Origin: Acanthosepion pharaonis
Taxonomy: Eukaryota; Mollusca; Cephalopoda; Sepiida; Sepiidae
DNA: 64,000 nucleotides
Assembly (NCBI GenBank): GCA_903632075.3
Contig: CAHIKZ030005495.1
Coordinates: 2,553,501-2,617,500 of the forward strand
Reading direction: 5' to 3'
Part shown: in pieces, positions 21,728-33,134 of the stretch
How positions within the stretch are numbered: the first letter of the stretch is position 1
How the letters are laid out: each line of letters begins with the position of its first letter
Made by a program: the position numbers and the translations under genes
Notes under the pieces: generated by a model
Database searches by the model: none
What the model was told of the DNA's origin: nothing
What the model saw: only the letters and a program-made list of their open reading frames with translations

Positions 21728-22195
21728 GTGCGGCGTCCATTCTGTACATAGGCGATCATTGCTCTCCACAATTTTCTATCCCCTGTGGCTCTTAGCAGTG
21801 TCTCCCCCTATGCTAAGCCTACCGCTGCGTACCTTTCTGCCATCCATTCACACAATCACGTCAGATAAGTGGCTCGGTGCCTTCCTCTCTATCTCTTCCC
21901 CTCAAAATGCCCCCCGGGGGGGCTAAGTTCTCCAAGACCTGCCTCTTCAATATATGCCCAAGGAATTTCAGCTGTCTTTTCCTGATAAAGAGTATAAGTG
22001 TTCTTTCTGTTGCCGTTTTCTTTAAGACTTCGTCATTGCTTTCTCTCACTCCGTCCATAAAATTCTCAGTATCCTTCTGTAGAACCCCATTTCGGCTGCT
22101 TCTAGATTTTTCCTCATCCTTAGGGAAATTGTCCAACGTTCATTGTCAACGTTCAAGAGGGTGGACATCGCATAGCAATCCAGCAGTTTCTTTTT
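21728..22195 (-). pseudogene. RTE-like LINE C-terminal fragment
   Basis: The minus strand encodes SNDEVLKKTATERTL, then IRKRQLKFLGHILKR and a DGRKVRSG-like tail (frame open 21861-22136). This matches the zone after the polymerase domain of RTE/BovB-type LINEs, where a RKRQLxFxGHIxR block is diagnostic. The upstream catalytic RT is absent. Small indels break the frame toward the end. Confidence 0.75.
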
Positions 22196-22199
22196 GTTC

Positions 22200-22615
22200 C
22201 TAACGATTTTTTCCGTTTCTTGTCAGGTTGGTGGGTGGGGGGAGCTTGTTTTATTATCAAGAAAAAGTTTGCTACCCAAACAACCAAAACAGACGAAATT
22301 GATTACGCTAATTCTGAATCTGTACACAGAACCCTATGTGTTTGGCCTATAGACCTCACTATATATGTCCGTCTCTTTGTATGTCTGTTTATATGTAATT
22401 AATAACAGCATCTGACGGAGAAAAAAATACACAGGCATAGAAAACGCGTTATTATTAAGTTATTCGGAAAAATAATGTCCAATTTTAGAATAACCTTTTA
22501 TTTATGAATTAATGTATTTGAACAATGTTTAAATAAATCAAAATCGGACAGCCATACATTTCTGTTATCGAATTACTAGTTTATATCTGTCTTTGAGATA
22601 AAACTCTAAAGGTTT
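22200..22615. other. No gene seen
   Basis: AT-rich spacer. The start is a GGTGGGTGGGGGGAGC stretch. Confidence 0.5.
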
Positions 22616-22649
22616 AGACTCAAAGAAGTCTTTGAATGTAGGTTCTGCA

Positions 22650-22955
22650 TCTTCTTTGCAACGGAATGTTTTTTCGCTTGAAGAAATGCCAAGATGCATA
22701 AAAAATGGTAGACAATGGACAAGGCACCAGGGAAACGTGGAAAGGTTTCCTATCCCCAAGTCTTATCTCTTAAAGAATTGCCAAGATGCAGGAAAAATGG
22801 TAGTCAATGGACAAGGGATCCGAAAAACATGGAATAGTTTCTTACCCCAATTCTTACCTCTTAAGGAATTGTCAAGATGCCTGAAAAATGGTAACTAATG
22901 GACAAAAGATCAGAGGAACATTAAAAAGTCTTCTACTCTAAGATGCATAAAAAAG
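22650..22955 (+). repeat. ~92-bp tandem repeat, 3-4 diverged copies
   Basis: GAA(A/T)TG(C/T)CAAGATGC, AAAAATGGTA and CAATGGACAA recur at 22682, 22776 and 22865, with a partial fourth copy near 22940. Confidence 0.75.
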
Positions 22956-22959
22956 TTTA

Positions 22960-23800
22960 GCCAATTGGTAAGTAATCAGAAGAAATGGCAAAGTTGCGTA
23001 ACCCAAATCGTTGAGTTTCTGCAGTTTCATGCTGGCTAAATACCGGTTGAATCTTAACTCAATGCGTATTTCATCCACTTGCTAACAGTGAACTTCGGCA
23101 GTGGTACTCTTGTTAAATTCTAGAAAGCTGTAATGGATTATCCCAATGGCTGCTCACCAGAATTCATAAACTTCTGGTGATGCCATTTCGGTTTGGATAA
23201 TTTGTCATGTCCAAGCCATTGAGACGATCATTTACGATCGTTATAAAGTGGATACTTCCACTTTTTCGCTGAAAAAACAGCATAAAATGATTTAAAAAAG
23301 GCCCCAAATCTAATAATGACAAACTTTTAACGTCAAAATGTTCAGGTTATTATTAAAAGGGAAGACTAAAGTATTTTTTATTTATTTTTTTAACTTTTTA
23401 ATCCTTTCTAGTACGTTCGAAATTTTAGTTAAAAACAGCGTTTTTTTTTTGCGTTAGCAGTCGAAGTCATATATACAATTAGCGTTTTGCCTATCTCACA
23501 CTGCGAATTTTTTCTAAGGTCTATACTAAACATTAAATCTGTTACGAAAAAAAGAACTAAACAAAATGAACACAAAACGATCAGCTTTAAAAAAGGACAC
23601 GTAACTGGAAAAACCGAATGAAAAAAGAATGTTAACAACAAATATTTTTTCACACCCAACCCAGTTCTGCGGAATCAAAATCAACGTTGAGTTTAAACAA
23701 GGGAATGAGCCAATTGGAGTAAAGTGCCATGCAGATTTAAATTTTTCCCACTTGTGACGAATGCAGCTATCGATTTTTTTGCATGCTAGCATGATTGTTA
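22960..23800. other. No gene seen
   Basis: Overlapping minus frames at 23429-23792 are shifted relative to each other and resemble no family. Confidence 0.45.
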
Positions 23801-24068
23801 AAATGCTAGTCAGTCAGCTGTTGGCTCTCACGCTAGCCAATAGAATCTTCCTGCCTATTCGTGGCAGCCAGCTATTGGCTCTCACTTTGGCCAGTAGAAA
23901 ATGGCCGCAAACTACATGAAAACTGCCGTAGAAGCATGAAAACATCGATTATTTCCACTGTCGATGGGAGTTGGGAAATGCAAAGTCGGTCTTGGCCTTC
24001 CTGCTAACTTGGAGCATGTGCATGTAAATTTGGGCGCAAATCCGTCGAAAATTGCAACCTTGCATCCG

Positions 24069-24117
<49 letters not shown>

Positions 24118-24160
24118 TACACACATCCTGCCTTTTATAGATAGAGATTCTTATTAAGTG
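23800..24160 (-). mobile_element. Possible Helitron-like 5' region
   Basis: Reverse complement starts CTCTATCTATAAAAGGCAGG then a TG run, like the 7.67-kb start. GCTATTGGCTCTCAC is repeated at about 23820 and 23870 further in. No 3' terminus is identified. Confidence 0.35.
24070..24116. repeat. (CA)n microsatellite
   Basis: Pure CA run. Confidence 0.97.
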
Positions 24161-24189
24161 AAACCTGTATTTACGAATCAAAAATTGAA

Positions 24190-24655
24190 AAGCTTAATAT
24201 AAGTTTATTTGTATATAAGAGTTTTAAAATAATTTTTAATTTTCTTTAGTTTACAGTTTTCTATGTATGGTACTTTATACATGACATTATTATTAAAAGG
24301 TCATGTGTTTTAAGAGTTATCAAGATTTATTGCATATAAAATAGAAATGAATCACATGACCTAAAAGGGGAATGTTTTCTGACTGGTCGTCACTTACTGT
24401 CTTATACCTTGCTAATCAGATTCACGACCCATCTAGTCGTTATAATTTGCACATCCACCACAAGAACTCACTCATCATCATTCAATCCTTCATATACCAT
24501 AATACCGCAATACTCTCAGGGGAACCTACAAAAAACATTCTCATGATATAAAAAAATTTAATTAGCATAAAACTTCTCTATATAAAATCTGCACATGATA
24601 TTTGATGAGAGGGGAAGGGTATGAACCACCAAAACAAAGCAAAAATATCAAAACA
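24190..24655. other. No gene seen
   Basis: AT-rich spacer. Confidence 0.5.
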
Positions 24656-24715
24656 AATGGTTGCCTAAGCGTGTATCACGCATGGGACAAAACTGAACTG
24701 AATACTCCTCTTAAT
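24656..24715 (+). repeat. SINE-B 3' tail
   Basis: ATGGTTGCCTAAGCGTGTAT, CACGCATGG and AACTGAATACT match the tail of SINE-B at 39.54 and 56.58 kb. Confidence 0.6.
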
Positions 24716-24761
24716 TTTTGGAATCCATCCCAATACGCCTTCGGATTTAACAAACTTAACC

Positions 24762-25062
24762 GGCACATGGCACAGTAGATAAAGGCGTTGGTTAGATCCA
24801 GTGACAGGACCCAAAGAGTGTGAGTTCGATACCCGGTTAAGGCAGTGGAGAACTTGGCGAGGGGAATTAACAGGAGATAACTGTTAACTGACATCCATTA
24901 AATATAGCACGTGAAACAAGAACAGTTTACCCCAATGAGCGAAATAAACGGTTCAGTTCGACATTCCAATCACCTGAAGAAGGCCGGTGCGTACAACGGC
25001 CGAAACGTTGTAATAAATATGGCGACAAAGATAAGGACAATAGACCGAATAATGTAAATTCT
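24762..25062 (+). repeat. SINE-C copy (tRNA-derived with hammerhead-like module)
   Basis: The head has GGCACAGTAGATAAAGGCG (A box), GTTGGTTAGATCCAGTGAC and GAGTTCGATACCCGG (B box). The body has TTCAGTTCGACATTCCAATC, then the module: CTGAAGA, A, GGCCG..CGGCC, GAAAC, GTT (24974-25010). A second hairpin follows, AAGGAC..AATA..G(A/T)CC. The same order occurs at 48.55 kb and, on the minus strand, at 36.7-37.0 kb. Probably a Pol III-transcribed SINE mobilised by a LINE. Confidence 0.75.
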
Positions 25063-25067
25063 GTTTT

Positions 25068-25185
25068 CTAATTTTCTCACACCCAGTAACACTAGGCGTC
25101 TCAGTGACTTTCTTACCTTACATGAGGTGAATTCGATCATGATCAATCTGACTACTCTTGAAATCTTTTTTTTTTTTTTCACATT
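25068..25185 (+). pseudogene. LINE 3' tail
   Basis: CACACCCAGTAAC, CTCAGTGACTTTCTTACCTTA and a final T run match the LINE 3' UTR seen at 43.31-43.39 kb. Confidence 0.5.
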
Positions 25186-25189
25186 CCAA

Positions 25190-25530
25190 GCAATGTACAA
25201 AAAGCTACTTCTGACATTTGCATATGTTCCTACCACAACTATTACACTCATTCTTTATTTTAAGGTCACGTGCTTGTAATTCCCAGAAACCTCTTGTAGA
25301 TACTTGACAGAAAGATTCAGAGAGGGATTTGACTAATGATGTACTTTTGATTTGCCACTTGCCAGATATTATTGAAAATAATTTTGTGGTGTGTTTCTAT
25401 ACCCCAAGATACAAACGAGGTGTTAACCGTGTACCATTTAAAGCAAGCTTTCAGTACATTACAAAACACTACAAAAACACTTTAGTAATATCAGAATACA
25501 TTCTTTTTATTCTTTTATGTTCTGTGTCTC
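25190..25530. other. No gene seen
   Basis: The 82-codon frame that starts at 25329 runs into LINE-like DNA and is unrecognised. Confidence 0.45.
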
Positions 25531-25534
25531 TACA

Positions 25535-26340
25535 GGACGTTAGGCCACCATGGATGAACCATCAGAACTCACGATGAATGGATGTTTCCTCAGGGTAACC
25601 CCGTGCCTTTTGCACTATTGCTTTGCTTTATAAAACTTTAAAAAAAAACATAGTGACAGACTGGCCAGGGTGACAGCTTGCCCGATGGCAAGCGGACCCC
25701 TGATGGACTGAGTCTCTCTTTTCAGTCCTTCGTAACGGATAGATCCCTGACGGTAGTTGTTAACGACCAGTCCTTTAGGACTCTAGTAATCAACGCAGGA
25801 GTCCCACCAGGGGTCAGTTCTCTGGCTAACCCAGTTTTTACTTTACAGAAATTATCTGCGCAAGAGTATACTCCGATCATTTGCTGGTGATACAATGATA
25901 TACGGATGCACCTCCAAACTTCCTGAAGACCAGAGATTGGCATCTGATCTTTCCTCTGATCTAGCACTTACAGCTCAATGGTAGAATAACTAGCTGGTTA
26001 CATTCAGTGCCTTGGAAACTAAAAAGCGAATCGTCCTCTGAACCATCACCAGTCACGATGAATGGGTGTTTCCTTAGAGTAACCTCGTGTCTTTTGCGCT
26101 TATTGGGCCTTAAACTCAATCTAAGAATTAAGTGGAACTCGTACATACGATCCATTACAAAAGATTCCGGGGAAAATGGTCGGTTGTCTGTACCACAGAA
26201 TTAAGTGCCTGATTCCTCTCGTTGCTATCTTCTCCTTTCATAAGAGTCAGGTCAGGTCGAAAATGGAGTACTGCTGCCAGGTATGGACAGAAGAGTTAGA
26301 TTCCAAAAGCGTCTTTGCGTCCTTTTGGGTGATTAATTAT
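25535..26340 (+). pseudogene. Degenerate CR1/Jockey-group LINE RT fragment 1
   Basis: Plus-strand remnants appear in order: NAGVPPGVSS (the GVPQGS block, one residue changed), a DTMIYGCTSK-like YADD surrounding, PEDQRLASDLSSDLALT, SSEPSPVTMNGCFL, LLGLKLNLRIKWNSYIRSI, a KMVGCLYHR segment and RSKMEYCCQVW. The frame is broken several times. A short upstream duplicate of the PVTMNGCFLRVTPCL part lies at about 25545-25620. Confidence 0.7.
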
Positions 26341-26449
26341 TGTCCCGCCTTAAAAAAAAACCCTTTCTCACGGACAAAACGTCATCCTCTCATTTCTCTA
26401 TCGCTACTTCCATGGAAATCCATCTTTTTTATAATCTAATCATTTCTGG

Positions 26450-27115
26450 ATATCCATGCTGATGATGCAACGGTATATGGGTGCACCTCCAAAACTCTAG
26501 ATGACCAGAGATTGGCAGCTGATCTCTCCTCTGATCTAGCTCTAACAGATCAGTGGGGAAAAAAAACTGGCTGGTCACATTCAATATCTCGAAAATCAAA
26601 CTATCATCAACGTCGATCGGACCCAGAACTATCACCAATCGCGATGTACGGATGTTTCCTCGGGAAGGCCCCGTGCCTTGGGTGCTTACTGGGAATTAAA
26701 CTCAACCCAGACCTTAAATGGAACTCGTACATACGTGCCATCGCTAAAGAGGCTGGGAAAATGATCGGTTACCTCTACCGTTCCAGTAAGTACCTGACTC
26801 CACGCGCTATCCTCCTCTTTTAAAATACCAGATCAGGCCGAAAATGGAGTACTGTTGCCATATATGAGAAGGAGCTGCTCAGTTTTCACTTTTCAGTTTC
26901 GATAGAGACCAAAAGCGTCTCCGTGTCCATGCGAGCGACAAATTGTTTTCCACCCTACAACCCCTTTCCCCACAGACGAAAAGTTGCGAGTCCCTCGCTG
27001 CTCTATCTCTATTTCCATAGAAAGTTTTTAGACGAATTACTTTCCTTAGTTCTACCATTTCTTACCTTACAGCTAAGACTCGCCATCATATGTAAAATGA
27101 AATTAATCTTTAACT
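26450..27115 (+). pseudogene. Degenerate LINE RT fragment 2, same family
   Basis: Begins within the YADD box (ADDATVYGCTSK) and continues LDDQRLAADLSSDLALTDQW, LSPIAMYGCFLGKAPC, LLGIKLNPDLKWNSYIRAIA and MIGYLYRSSKYL. It then runs to the KMEYCCHIW region and a badly broken tail. It lies directly after fragment 1, as if two truncated copies inserted in tandem. Confidence 0.7.
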
Positions 27116-27119
27116 AAAC

Positions 27120-27680
27120 TAAATAAATGGAGTACTGCTGCCATATATGGACAGGAGCTGTTGTAGAGTTAGAGTCCAAAAGCGTCTTTGCGTCCTTTTG
27201 GGTGATTAATTATGTTCCGCCTTAAAAAAAACCCTTCCTTACAGACAAAACGTCATCCTCTCATTTCTCTATCGCTAATTCCATGGAAAGTGCCCAGACG
27301 AACTATATTTTTTAGTTCTATCAGTTCTAAACTTCACGGGCATGCCACACCCATTTTAGTGAACCACCCTCATTCCTTTCGTATTCCATCGTTGAGATGT
27401 ATGTTCCATTCGAGTAGCTTCTTCCCACGAACCGCTGTCTTGTGGAACCGACTCCCAAGAGGCTCCTTCCTCGATCACTACAATTTTAACCTGTTCAAAT
27501 CTAGAGTTAACCATTATCTTCCCCACATATCCACTCGAACAGTAACTACTCGCGAACCGCTTCTCTGTGGAATGGACTCTCAAGAGGGTTTTTTTCTGTT
27601 CACTAGAATCTTAACCTGTTCAAGTCTAAGGTTAACCGTTATCTTCCCCACATACTGTGCCTCTTAATCTGTAAATTTAT
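27120..27680 (+). pseudogene. Degenerate LINE C-terminal fragment 3
   Basis: Third copy of the same tail: MEYCCHIWT, then FASFWVINY and a PLISLSL-like block. Then come two copies of a GLPRGSF/FNLFKSRVNHYLPHIS-like end (about 27440-27540 and 27560-27660), showing an internal duplication of the last 110 bp. Confidence 0.65.
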
Positions 27681-27689
27681 ATCGTGAGT

Positions 27690-28390
27690 GGCTCCTGGGC
27701 TTTGTAGAAAATGAACATCACTATAAAAAAAATAAAATCCAGCTGAGTAATGATAGGACCGTTGAGGTGTATTTCGGTATCATAGATCAGCGGAAACAGA
27801 TGGTATATGACAGATGCTCAGCGAACACGGACGAATGTCGCCGACATTTTATGACGTTTATTCCTGTTGTTAGGGAATATATTTTCCCTACAAGTTTGGA
27901 ATCAGCCGTCGGACGTAAGACATAAAAATAGTCCTACATCAAGAGGAGTAGCAGTAGCAGCAGTAGCCTTTGCTACTGTTGTGTTTGATAATTCGATTAC
28001 AACAATTCCTTTTACAGTACCAAAGATAATAACAGTAATAATAAACAGAGTTGCTTATATTTGTAGCAGGCTAACAGAACGCATGCAATAAAAGGCTAAA
28101 ATAGAAAAATCGACAGAAAAAAGCAAATGCAACATATGTGTGATACTATTTGTTGTTACCGTGGTAAAATAAAGCCTAAGAAAGTTTTCTTATCATAAGA
28201 AAGTGTTATGTGCTAAGAGACATTGAAATGAGAAGGGTTAATACCAAATTTCTGTGGGAAGAATTGAAGATTTAATTCACACATAATTCTTGCATCTCTG
28301 ATACCTACAGTCCTCAAAAATTTTGTTTGTCATCCTGAATTCTGTTCTTTTATTGTCCTTTCACTTCATTAAAATTTCATCATTCTCTTC
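27690..28390. other. No gene; LINE-like tail at 28310-28395 possible
   Basis: A GTAGCAGTAGCAGCAGTAGC run lies near 27950. TGAATTCTGTTCTTTTATTG followed by CACTCCAAGTAAACCCTTGC resembles the LINE 3' UTR at 35.05-35.13 kb. Confidence 0.45.
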
Positions 28391-28394
28391 CACT

Positions 28395-28660
28395 CCAAGT
28401 AAACCCTTGCGTTTTAATGGTATTATCACTTTGATTAACATTTTAATGGTATTATCACTTTGCGTTTTAATGGTATTATCACATTGGTTAGCGTTTTAAT
28501 TGTATTATTATTTTGCGTTTTAATGGTATTATCACATTGGTTAGCGTTTTAATTGTATTATTACTTTGCGTTTTAATGGTATTATCACTTTAACTAGCGT
28601 TTTTATGGTATTAACACTTTACGTTTTAATGGTAGTATCACTTTGGTTAGCGTAAAATTA
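28395..28660 (+). repeat. Interleaved 20-35 bp minisatellite
   Basis: GCGTTTTAATGGTATTATCAC recurs with alternating linkers (TTT, ATTGGTTA, TTAACTA), about ten copies. Confidence 0.85.
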
Positions 28661-28664
28661 TTTA

Positions 28665-29035
28665 AAAAAAAGCTATGTTGCAATTTTTTACTTCAGTATA
28701 AGCGACGAAGTGTTTCAGTCAGAGGCAGTGGTAGAAAATTACAGCCACAAGGTGTTATGTGGTTTCTCTTTAGACTCATCATGTAATGAAACTCAACCTT
28801 ATTCTTATAGACAAGCAAAGTGTCAGATTATTATTTTTTCTGTTCCATGCGACACAAGAGTGAAATTTAACGAAACCTAAAAGGTTGAAAAATAGATATG
28901 ATTTAGCTAGGGTGCTTAAAAAAATTGAAGTAGTTTTTGTAATTCATCTAGATACTTCAAATAACATTTAGGGAAAATTGAAACCAAGATCTTATGTACC
29001 CAGAAAATTACCACCATTTACCCTACGAGGATTAC
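28665..29035. other. No gene seen
   Basis: AT-rich spacer. Confidence 0.5.
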
Positions 29036-29037
29036 TG

Positions 29038-29039
29038 GA

Positions 29040-29090
<51 letters not shown>
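29038..29090. repeat. (AAT)n microsatellite
   Basis: Pure AAT run. The poly-I frame is an artefact. Confidence 0.97.
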
Positions 29091-29218
29091 GAAAAGAGCG
29101 CGATTTAAGATAACAAAAAGAAAAGAAAAAAAACAGTGTTTCACAATGTTAAACAATATTTCAACGGAGTATCTGTCTTATTCAAGTTACATTTAAAAAT
29201 GTTTTTCAAGTATAAATA

Positions 29219-29965
29219 TACAGGGTGCGATGGGTAAATTGTCGCAACTTTATCTTTTTAAAAAAAAAAATTTGCGCATGCGTGTTGTTTTGCTGTTGTT
29301 TTTTTTTTATTATGTCGACTGCACAGTAAAATAGGAACAGTGGTGCACCGTCTGTGAGAAAAAGAGCGTCATGACGCGAGTCACTCCACCAGAAATTTGG
29401 AAACGGCATACTGTACTATTTGGCATTCACGCCTGAATTACCAGAGCGAACATTTCAGAGTGTTTGGGTATCAATCTGAGGACAGTGCAGAGGATTTGGA
29501 AAGAGTTGGATGAGTCTAATGGTGATTACGAAGGTACGGCAGCTTGTAGAACTCACTCTGATCATTCTGATGAGAAAAGAATCCCCGAATTTGTTGGTGA
29601 AGGCAATCAGACTGAACACGGGGGGCTACGTCAAGGAGGTTATGCTGCCCTGAGACAAGAGGGTTGCAACAGGACTCTGCACCATGCCTGACAAGAAAGA
29701 GAAGCCAGGCATGGCTGTCAGACAATTTTTGCGACCATGTCACCCCTTAAATCTGGTCAACTAACTCCCTAGACTTTAACACTCTTGATTATTATGTGTG
29801 GGGCGCAGTTGAGGGAGAGGCCAACAGAACAACAAAGATGAATTGAAGGCAAGGATTATGGCAGCATTCACCAATTAAACAAGGAGACCGTCCAGAAGAG
29901 TTGCGGGAGATTCTTAAGTCGTCTGGAAGCCAATGACGATTTTATTGAATTAATTTACTTTTTAA
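29219..29965 (+). mobile_element. Mariner-family remnant with both coding ends
   Basis: Starts CAGGGTGCGATGGGTAAATT. The plus strand has the TPPEIWKRHTVLFGI-like start, NLRTVQRIWKELDESNGDYE helix-turn-helix region and, after an internal deletion, a C-terminal piece coding for PNSPDFNTLDYYVWGAVE. This contains the third catalytic region of mariner transposases (SPDLxPxDYxxW). The tail reads SRLEA.DDFIE then TAA-like decay. Frameshifts are present throughout. The 6.2-6.7 kb minus-strand fragment is the same family. Confidence 0.75.
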
Positions 29966-30129
29966 TATTTGAAGATATTTTGTATTTTTGTGTGTGTGTG
30001 ATTTTTTTTTTTTTTTTAAGCATTTCACCCCAAGCAAGGCGGGAAGCTACTAGGACGCAAGGGGTTACAGAAAGTTTAGAGCAAGATCAGATAGGAGTGA
30101 TAGAAGAAAGGATGAGGGTAGTGGATAGA

Positions 30130-30660
30130 TCAAGGCAACTGGAGATGTCGATTGACATTACACTTGAATAGCTGGAGATTATAGCTCACAGGGAAACAGG
30201 AATAGGGAAGGGAGTTCCACTGGCGAGAGGTGCGAGACATGAAGTTATTGGAGTAGAAGAGACGGCTACATTTAGGAGTTTCGACAGTGAAGGGGTGAGA
30301 GCGGGATGCCAGCCTCGTAGGGCGCTGGAACTCATGACGTCTGGGAACCAGCGAATGCAGCTCCTCGGAGCAATTACCATGAAAGTATTTGTAGAACAGA
30401 GGGAGGCGACGGCGTGTCTGTGAGAAAGTGACTGTAGACGAGACGCCAGGGCAGGGCCAACTACATTGCATATCCGCCTCTGGAGCCTATCAAGAACCCC
30501 GAGGCAAACAGAAGGGGCACCAGACCATATATGGCAGCAATACTCCATGCAAGGGCGAATTGTTGATTTGTAGATCTGGAGGATCGACCCCGGGGAGAAA
30601 AACTTCCTGGCGCGGCTCAGGGAGCCAACTTTCCTTGCGGTGAACGAGGCAATTGACTCT
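30130..30660 (-). pseudogene. LINE C-terminal region, frameshifted
   Basis: In two minus frames it reads MEYCCHIWSGAPSVCLGVL, LQRRICNVVGPALASRLQ, SHRHAVASLC, then after a frame change YKYFHGNCSEELHSLV, RLASRSHPFTVETPK, and MSRTSRQWNSLPYSCFP to a VNRHLQLP end. The wording is conserved across many LINE copies here. It continues the RT domain, from which a TTTA run separates it. Confidence 0.8.
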
Positions 30661-30666
30661 ATTTAT

Positions 30667-32196
30667 TTATTTATTCCATATCAGGTCAGCAAACAACGTG
30701 AGACCGAGAAGCCGCAGAGAGTTGCTCTCGAGATGTTGAGCGTCAGACATTCTAATGGAGGGAAGGGAAGGATCTCTGTCGTGGTTAATAGAGAGCAGTT
30801 TTGTCTTAGAAGCGTTGAAGTTGACCAGCCAATTCATGCCCCAGTTCACAATCGATTGGTGGTCCTTTTCGAGACGCACGGCAAGGTGAGTTTTGTCAGC
30901 GAGACTAGATTTGTTTTTGAGGCAGGAATAAATTGTGGTGTCATCCGCGTAGATGCCAACTTGGGAAGTTATGGCATCAGGAAGGTCATTTATGTAGATA
31001 AGGAATAGAGTGGGACCTAGGATGGAGCCTTGAGGAACACCTGCGTTCGTGGGATAGGAACTGGAGGAGAATCCGTTGAGAACGACCTTCAATTCACGGT
31101 TTGACAGGAATGATCGTATTAGGTTATATAACCGACCCGTAATGCCATAACCCTGGAGCTTGCGAAGAAGGCCGGCATGCCAAACCCTATCAAATGCTTT
31201 GGAGATGTCTAGTGCCACGGCTCGGGCTTCCCCGTTATTTAGAAGAGCTCGGTAGACTCTTTCAGTGATGGCCGTAAGCACATCAGCTGTAGATCGGGCA
31301 AAGCGGAAACCATATTGCTTGTCTGAGAGCAGATTATGGGATGTGAGGTGGTTAACCACCCCGGTATTGATTAGAGCTTCGAAGACTTTGCCGAAGAGGG
31401 GAAGGAGACTGATAGGACGGTAGTTGGGAGGGTCAGAGGAGTCGCCGGAGTTCTTGAAGATAGGAACGATCGAAGAGGACTTCCAGCAGTCAGGAAAACA
31501 AGATTGGTTGAATAAAGGAGGTATAGAGGGTTTGCAATTGTTCAATACGCTCTCGCAGAGACGCCAATAATCTTTGGAGCCAAATTTGCGAGATGCAATA
31601 CGTTCCTTCATCCGAGCCGCAAATAGTGACTTAGCATCGTTGAGGACACGCTTACATTCGTTACGGGCGGATGCAAAGAGACGTCTATTGCAGTCAGACA
31701 TGTCGCTACGGAATAAGTGGAAGTAGTGGTTCCTATGGGCGATGGCGGCTGAGCAAGCAGTCGAGAACCAGGGGGAGGAGCGCGACTTGACCCTATATTT
31801 CCTTGATGGGATGAAAGCGTCGATTCCAGCTTTAACCCAGGAAGAGACCTCAGAAGCGCATTCTTGGACGGGGAGCTTAAAGACACCGTACCAGGGGACA
31901 TCGCGGAGGAAATCACGGAATGCGTCCCAGTCAGCTCGTTGATAGTAGGACGAAGTTCTAGTGGTAGGAGGTTCTTTATAGGGCGTGGAGTTGAAGGAGA
32001 TGTTAACTGATACTACTGCATGATCAGAGTTACCAAGGGAGCAGAGTTGCGAGGCGCTGCAGGATTCGGGGATGGAGGTAAAGCACAGGTCGAGAAGAGA
32101 GGCTTTACCTTCCCGGTTGAAGGCAAAACGGGTGGGGAAGTTAACTATGTGAGGGAATGGGAGATTGAAAAATTGAGCGTTTGAATGCCTGCGTGG
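30667..32196 (-). pseudogene. LINE nuclease end plus reverse transcriptase
   Basis: One open frame of about 510 codons. It starts after a TGA and first shows the end of the EEP endonuclease (NFPTRFAFNR, LLDLCFTSIP, LGNSDHAVVSVN with the catalytic SDH). A linker follows (WDAFRDFL, SRKYRVKSRSSPWFS, YWRLCESVLNNC), then RT blocks: NYRPISLLPLFGKVFE, LDISKAFDRVWH (first Asp), NAGVPQGSILGPTLFLIYIN, IYADDTTIY (catalytic YADD), and LLGLTLFADLIWNK. Between LNNCKPSIPPLFN and QSCFPDCWKSS the spacer usual in such proteins appears deleted. It stops where a TTTA repeat has expanded. Confidence 0.88.
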
Positions 32197-32214
32197 TCAG
32201 TAGTAGCACTTAAG

Positions 32215-32724
32215 CTACAAGGTGTGATGGGCGTTAAAGTCACCAAACACAAAAATGTGAGCAAACAGGTGGAAAGAGAGAGCCTTGTCTATGCTGTCAG
32301 AAATGCTATCAAGTATCTCATAGTCTTAAGAGGATGGAGAGCGGTAAAGGAAGAAGAGATAACTTACTGCATTGAGGACAGAGAGTCGGAGACACATATA
32401 CGACTGGTCTGGCGATTCGAGAGAGAACTCTCTGGCCAGAGGGAGATGTTCCTTGACGTAGACACAAAGACCGTACATGTGGGTTAGAGAGTCTTTTCTG
32501 AGGAGAGGAAGATAGCCGGGGATCGAGAGATCAGAAGAGGGGATAGACGAGACAAGGTTTGTCTCACAGAGAGCCAGTATATCCGGGCCGTTTGCAGTGA
32601 GGAAAGATTCCAGACTGCAGAGGTTTGTCCTAATGCCTCGGATGTTGGAGAACGAAATGTTGAGGGGTTTAGGTGGTTTTTGAGAGGCTGGTTTAGGGTT
32701 AATCTTTCGGTTTTTGTAACTCAT
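32215..32724 (-). pseudogene. LINE EEP endonuclease N-terminal part
   Basis: From MSYKNRK it reads NISFSNIRGIRTN, ILALCETNL (catalytic Glu), a GYLPLLRKDS segment and LRLSVLNAVSYLFFLYRSPSS, then in another frame a VFGDFNAHH motif near 32215-32245 (catalytic Asp-x-Asn). All four signature nuclease motifs survive if the SDH motif of the adjoining frame is included. At least two frameshifts separate them. Confidence 0.8.
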
Positions 32725-33134
32725 ATTGCATTTTGTTTGTAAGATGAGAAGACCCGAAGTAAAAGAAACAGACAGTTTCGACCGTGACGCGGGCAGAGAG
32801 GAGTTGGCAAAATTTGCATCATTATGTGGCCTCAGGGCTGACCACCGGAGGTGACTGCAGGGACACCGTTCCATGCGCGACATGGCACCGGTATTATACA
32901 ACTGTTGATCAGAGCAGCCGCTCAAGACGCTACGCAAGAGTTAGGGCTCCTAACTACCAGTCGGAAACAACAACCAGAGAACTGTCAACCGTGTACCCTC
33001 AGAATGAAGAGATGTTGCCACAGACTGCACGCATCATGGGAGAAACTGAAACTGCACTAATACAGAGGCCGGAGAGAGAAAGAGTACCTGGAACACCTTG
33101 CTAGACAAGAAACAAGGTGTAAGCCTCTACTCAT

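Larger units (their letters stand above)
30001..33130 (-). mobile_element. Best-preserved LINE (CR1/Jockey group), 5' part decayed
   Basis: Non-LTR retrotransposon: nuclease at 32215-32724, reverse transcriptase at 30667-32196, C-terminal zinc-finger-like tail at 30130-30660 and a 3' UTR ending in an A tract (minus strand). The order nuclease-RT-tail is that of LINEs that copy themselves by target-primed reverse transcription. The element is non-functional through frameshifts and a probable internal deletion. Sequence from 32725 to about 33130 looks like 5' UTR or ORF1 remnant. At least eight shorter fragments in this window look related. Confidence 0.85.

Noticed and set aside
24974..25010. 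Canonical active hammerhead ribozyme
   Set aside because: An extra A precedes stem II and stem I has a mismatch, so I list it only as hammerhead-like.
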